Part shown: positions 62,409 to 64,000 of the stretch, one piece after another
How the letters are laid out: each line of letters begins with the position of its first letter
Position numbering within the stretch: the stretch's first letter is position 1
Source: Maricaulis sp.
Lineage (GTDB): Bacteria > Pseudomonadota > Alphaproteobacteria > Caulobacterales > Maricaulaceae
Direction: 5' to 3'
NCBI RefSeq assembly: GCF_017643475.1
Contig: NZ_JAEPNI010000002.1
Coordinates: 792,767-856,766, forward strand
DNA length: 64,000 nt
Position numbers and translations under genes: made by a program
Notes under the pieces: generated by a model
The model's input: the letters and a program-made list of their open reading frames with translations, nothing else
Databases searched by the model: none
Told to the model about the DNA's origin: nothing

Positions 62409-63293
62409 TTAGCGCACCCCCGTCTGGACCGCCACTCGGGAACTGCCCCGGGCGCGTTTCATACCGGGTGAGTTCCAGTGCATGGAGACACGGCCCTCAC
62501 GGTCCACAGCGATCACCCCGCCATCCCCGTCGCGAGCACCGACATCCGCGATCAAGCCCTCGACCGCCTCGTCCAGCGGCTGGGATCCGTAACGCACACG
62601 CGACGCCGCATCCTGAGCGCCTCCAGCCGGGATGAAAGCCTCTCCCAACTCGGTACAGGACACGGCAACATTCTCGTCCGCCCGGGTGCCGGCACCGATA
62701 ATGGGCGTATCGCCGAGACGCCCCGCGGACTTGCCGAAGATACCGCCTGTCGATGTCGCCGCTGCCAGCCGGCCCTGGTGATCAAGCGCCACCGCGCCGA
62801 CCGTACCGTGAGCGCGATTGGCTGTGGCCAGGTCTTCCTCGACCACCCCCGCAGGAAGACGATAATAACTGTCCGGCTCAGCCACGAATTCCAGCCCGTG
62901 ATGGCGACAGAAACGCTCTGCGCCGCGCGCCGTCAGCATTACGTGTTCGGACTTTTCCATGACTGCGCGGGCGGCACGGATGGGGAGCATGACATCACGC
63001 GCTGCGGCGATCGAACCGCCCTGGCGCTTCGCTCCATCCATGATCGAGGCATCCAGCTCAACATAGCCGGCATCATTCGGGGCGGATCCACGTCCGGCCA
63101 CATAGAGACCCGACGTCTCCATCTCCTCGACCGCCCGGGTCACAATATCCAGTGCCGCCGCGCCGGCCTGAAGATCACGCTCGCACGCCAGTGCCAGTTC
63201 GCGCATATGGACCTCGGCAGCGGAATAATCCCGTCCCGGTGTCACGCCGGCTCCGCCATGCAGGGCGAATGCATAAGTATTGCTGTCAGTCAA
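62409..63293 (-). CDS. isoaspartyl peptidase/L-asparaginase (Ntn hydrolase)
   Basis: 294 residues. The N-terminus FALHGGAGVTPG and the autocleavage site RAHGTVGAVALD (the Thr of GTVG becomes the nucleophile) identify the plant-type asparaginase/isoaspartyl peptidase family; STGGIFGKSAGRLGDTPIIGAGT is the beta-subunit start. It removes beta-aspartyl residues from dipeptides and L-asparagine. Translation probably starts at a TTG (63293), as no suitable in-frame ATG exists; its TTGA overlaps the stop of the truncated TonB receptor gene. AGGA lies nine bases upstream. Confidence 0.88.
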   Translation of the reverse strand: MTDSNTYAFALHGGAGVTPGRDYSAAEVHMRELALACERDLQAGAAALDIVTRAVEEMETSGLYVAGRGSAPNDAGYVELDASIMDGAKRQGGSIAAARDVMLPIRAARAVMEKSEHVMLTARGAERFCRHHGLEFVAEPDSYYRLPAGVVEEDLATANRAHGTVGAVALDHQGRLAAATSTGGIFGKSAGRLGDTPIIGAGTRADENVAVSCTELGEAFIPAGGAQDAASRVRYGSQPLDEAVEGLIADVGARDGDGGVIAVDREGRVSMHWNSPGMKRARGSSRVAVQTGVR

Positions 63294-63931
63294 TCGTCTG
63301 GTCCTGCTCGCTTGAGATCACGGATACCGTTGATGTTGAAACGCCCCTCATCGGTGCTCGCGGTTGAATCGCCATAGGAAACGAAAATTTCCTGTCCTTC
63401 ACAATCATCACGCAGGACGTAGTTTACGACACCGGCAACAGCATCCGCACCATAGGTGGCGGACGCACCATTGGGCAGAACCTCCACCCGCTCGATGGCT
63501 GCCAGCGGGATGGAGTTGACGTCGATAAAGCTCTCCTGGCCGCGGGCAAAGGCACTGATCGTGGCGCGACGGCCATTGATCAGGGTCAGCGTGGCGCTGG
63601 TGCCCAGACCGCGCAGGGAAACACCGCCCGCACCGACCGGCGTGTCAGACGACAGCGGACCGGCCGTCGAGGTCGAAAACGTGCCGGAACCACCGCCGGT
63701 GATCGTCAGGTCACGCATGAGATCGATAACCGAATTGGCACCGGATTCCTCGATCGCCTCGCGATCAATCTGCACCGCCTGGACTGCACCTTCGAGGTCG
63801 AGCCCCTCGATGCGCGTGCCGGTTACGGTAATGGATTCCTGTGTGGATTCAGCTTCCTTGGCCGCCGCACTTGCGACAAACGTCAGGCTCGCAACGAGCG
63901 CCGTCGTCGACTTCAAAACTTGGATTTTCAT
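63290..63931 (-). pseudogene. TonB-dependent receptor, truncated to the plug
   Basis: 213 residues. Signal peptide MKIQVLKSTTALVASLTFVASAAA, a TonB-box-like SITVTGTRI (about 34-42), and the plug domain: VQIDREAIEESGANSVIDLMRDL, GVSLRGLGTSATLTLINGRR and IERVEVLPNGASATYGADAVAGVVNYVL. It then ends after EIFVSYGDSTASTDEGRFNINGIRDLKRAGPDD with a TGA. Normal receptors carry a 22-strand barrel and reach about 700-1000 residues, so more than two-thirds is missing. The next gene begins inside the stop codon, so no barrel sequence remains. GGGAGAC precedes the ATG at 63931. Confidence 0.8.
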
Positions 63932-64000
63932 AAACTAGTCTCCCGGCGAACACGTGTTCGCCTCCCCTGATTGCAAACCGATAGATGCAAGCCGGAACGG

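Overview
This window looks like chromosomal DNA of a GC-rich, Gram-negative alphaproteobacterium, most likely a stalked or marine relative of the Caulobacterales/Maricaulales (inference). Support: dnaX, ybaB and recR overlap or abut with a short SRP RNA gene just upstream of dnaX; DnaX has lost its zinc-binding cysteines as in other alphaproteobacteria; def, fmt, truA and dapE lie close together; there are lipoprotein and autotransporter surface proteins, a TonB-receptor remnant and a secretin with its own lipobox. I see no tRNA, rRNA, CRISPR array, transposase or phage module.

Layout. 1-10100 is mostly housekeeping: end of a flavoprotein, cupin, dapE, truA, fmt, pirin, glutathionyl-hydroquinone reductase, a small XRE regulator with a membrane partner and a putative operator, def and rmuC. 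10200-18200 holds a methyltransferase, a FemAB/BioF2-like acyltransferase, an aldose dehydrogenase, the queuosine-precursor transporter, recR-ybaB-dnaX, the SRP RNA and nudC. 18200-25500 has an AhpD-like protein, three tandem small outer-membrane barrels, a membrane-anchored cytochrome c, an NlpC/P60 protein overlapping a MarR regulator, an M17 aminopeptidase and a TPR lipoprotein. A 514-base repeat-rich spacer precedes a lipoprotein alpha-amylase.

28100-37000 is a surface-glycan locus: a polytopic membrane protein, a WecE/RffA-type sugar aminotransferase, and a five-gene plus-strand operon (flippase-like protein, sulfotransferase, divergent PLP-fold protein, second sulfotransferase, lipid-linked-type GT2), with a WbqC-like protein on the other strand. 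It probably makes or tailors a sulfated, aminodeoxysugar-containing glycan.

37100-62100 is almost entirely minus-strand. A 2685-residue autotransporter with about eight Ig-like repeats lies 80 bases upstream of gspE. Then come gspE-F-G-H-I-J-L-M-C-D-K, nearly all overlapping. gspK overlaps by ATGA a 1037-residue protein in which an ArsP/YraQ-like permease is fused to a calcium-type VCBS/FG-GAP propeller, a six-cysteine insert and an ASPIC/UnbV tail. Two overlapping Sel1-repeat proteins follow, then a secreted pair, one of them resembling tail-fibre or S74-chaperone proteins. The coupling of the permease-propeller and Sel1 genes to the type II secretion (T2SS) genes is my best candidate for an undescribed system: a T2SS accessory module. 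The prepilin peptidase is not in the window.

The window ends in an isoaspartyl peptidase whose TTG start overlaps the stop of a TonB-dependent receptor cut down to signal peptide and plug.
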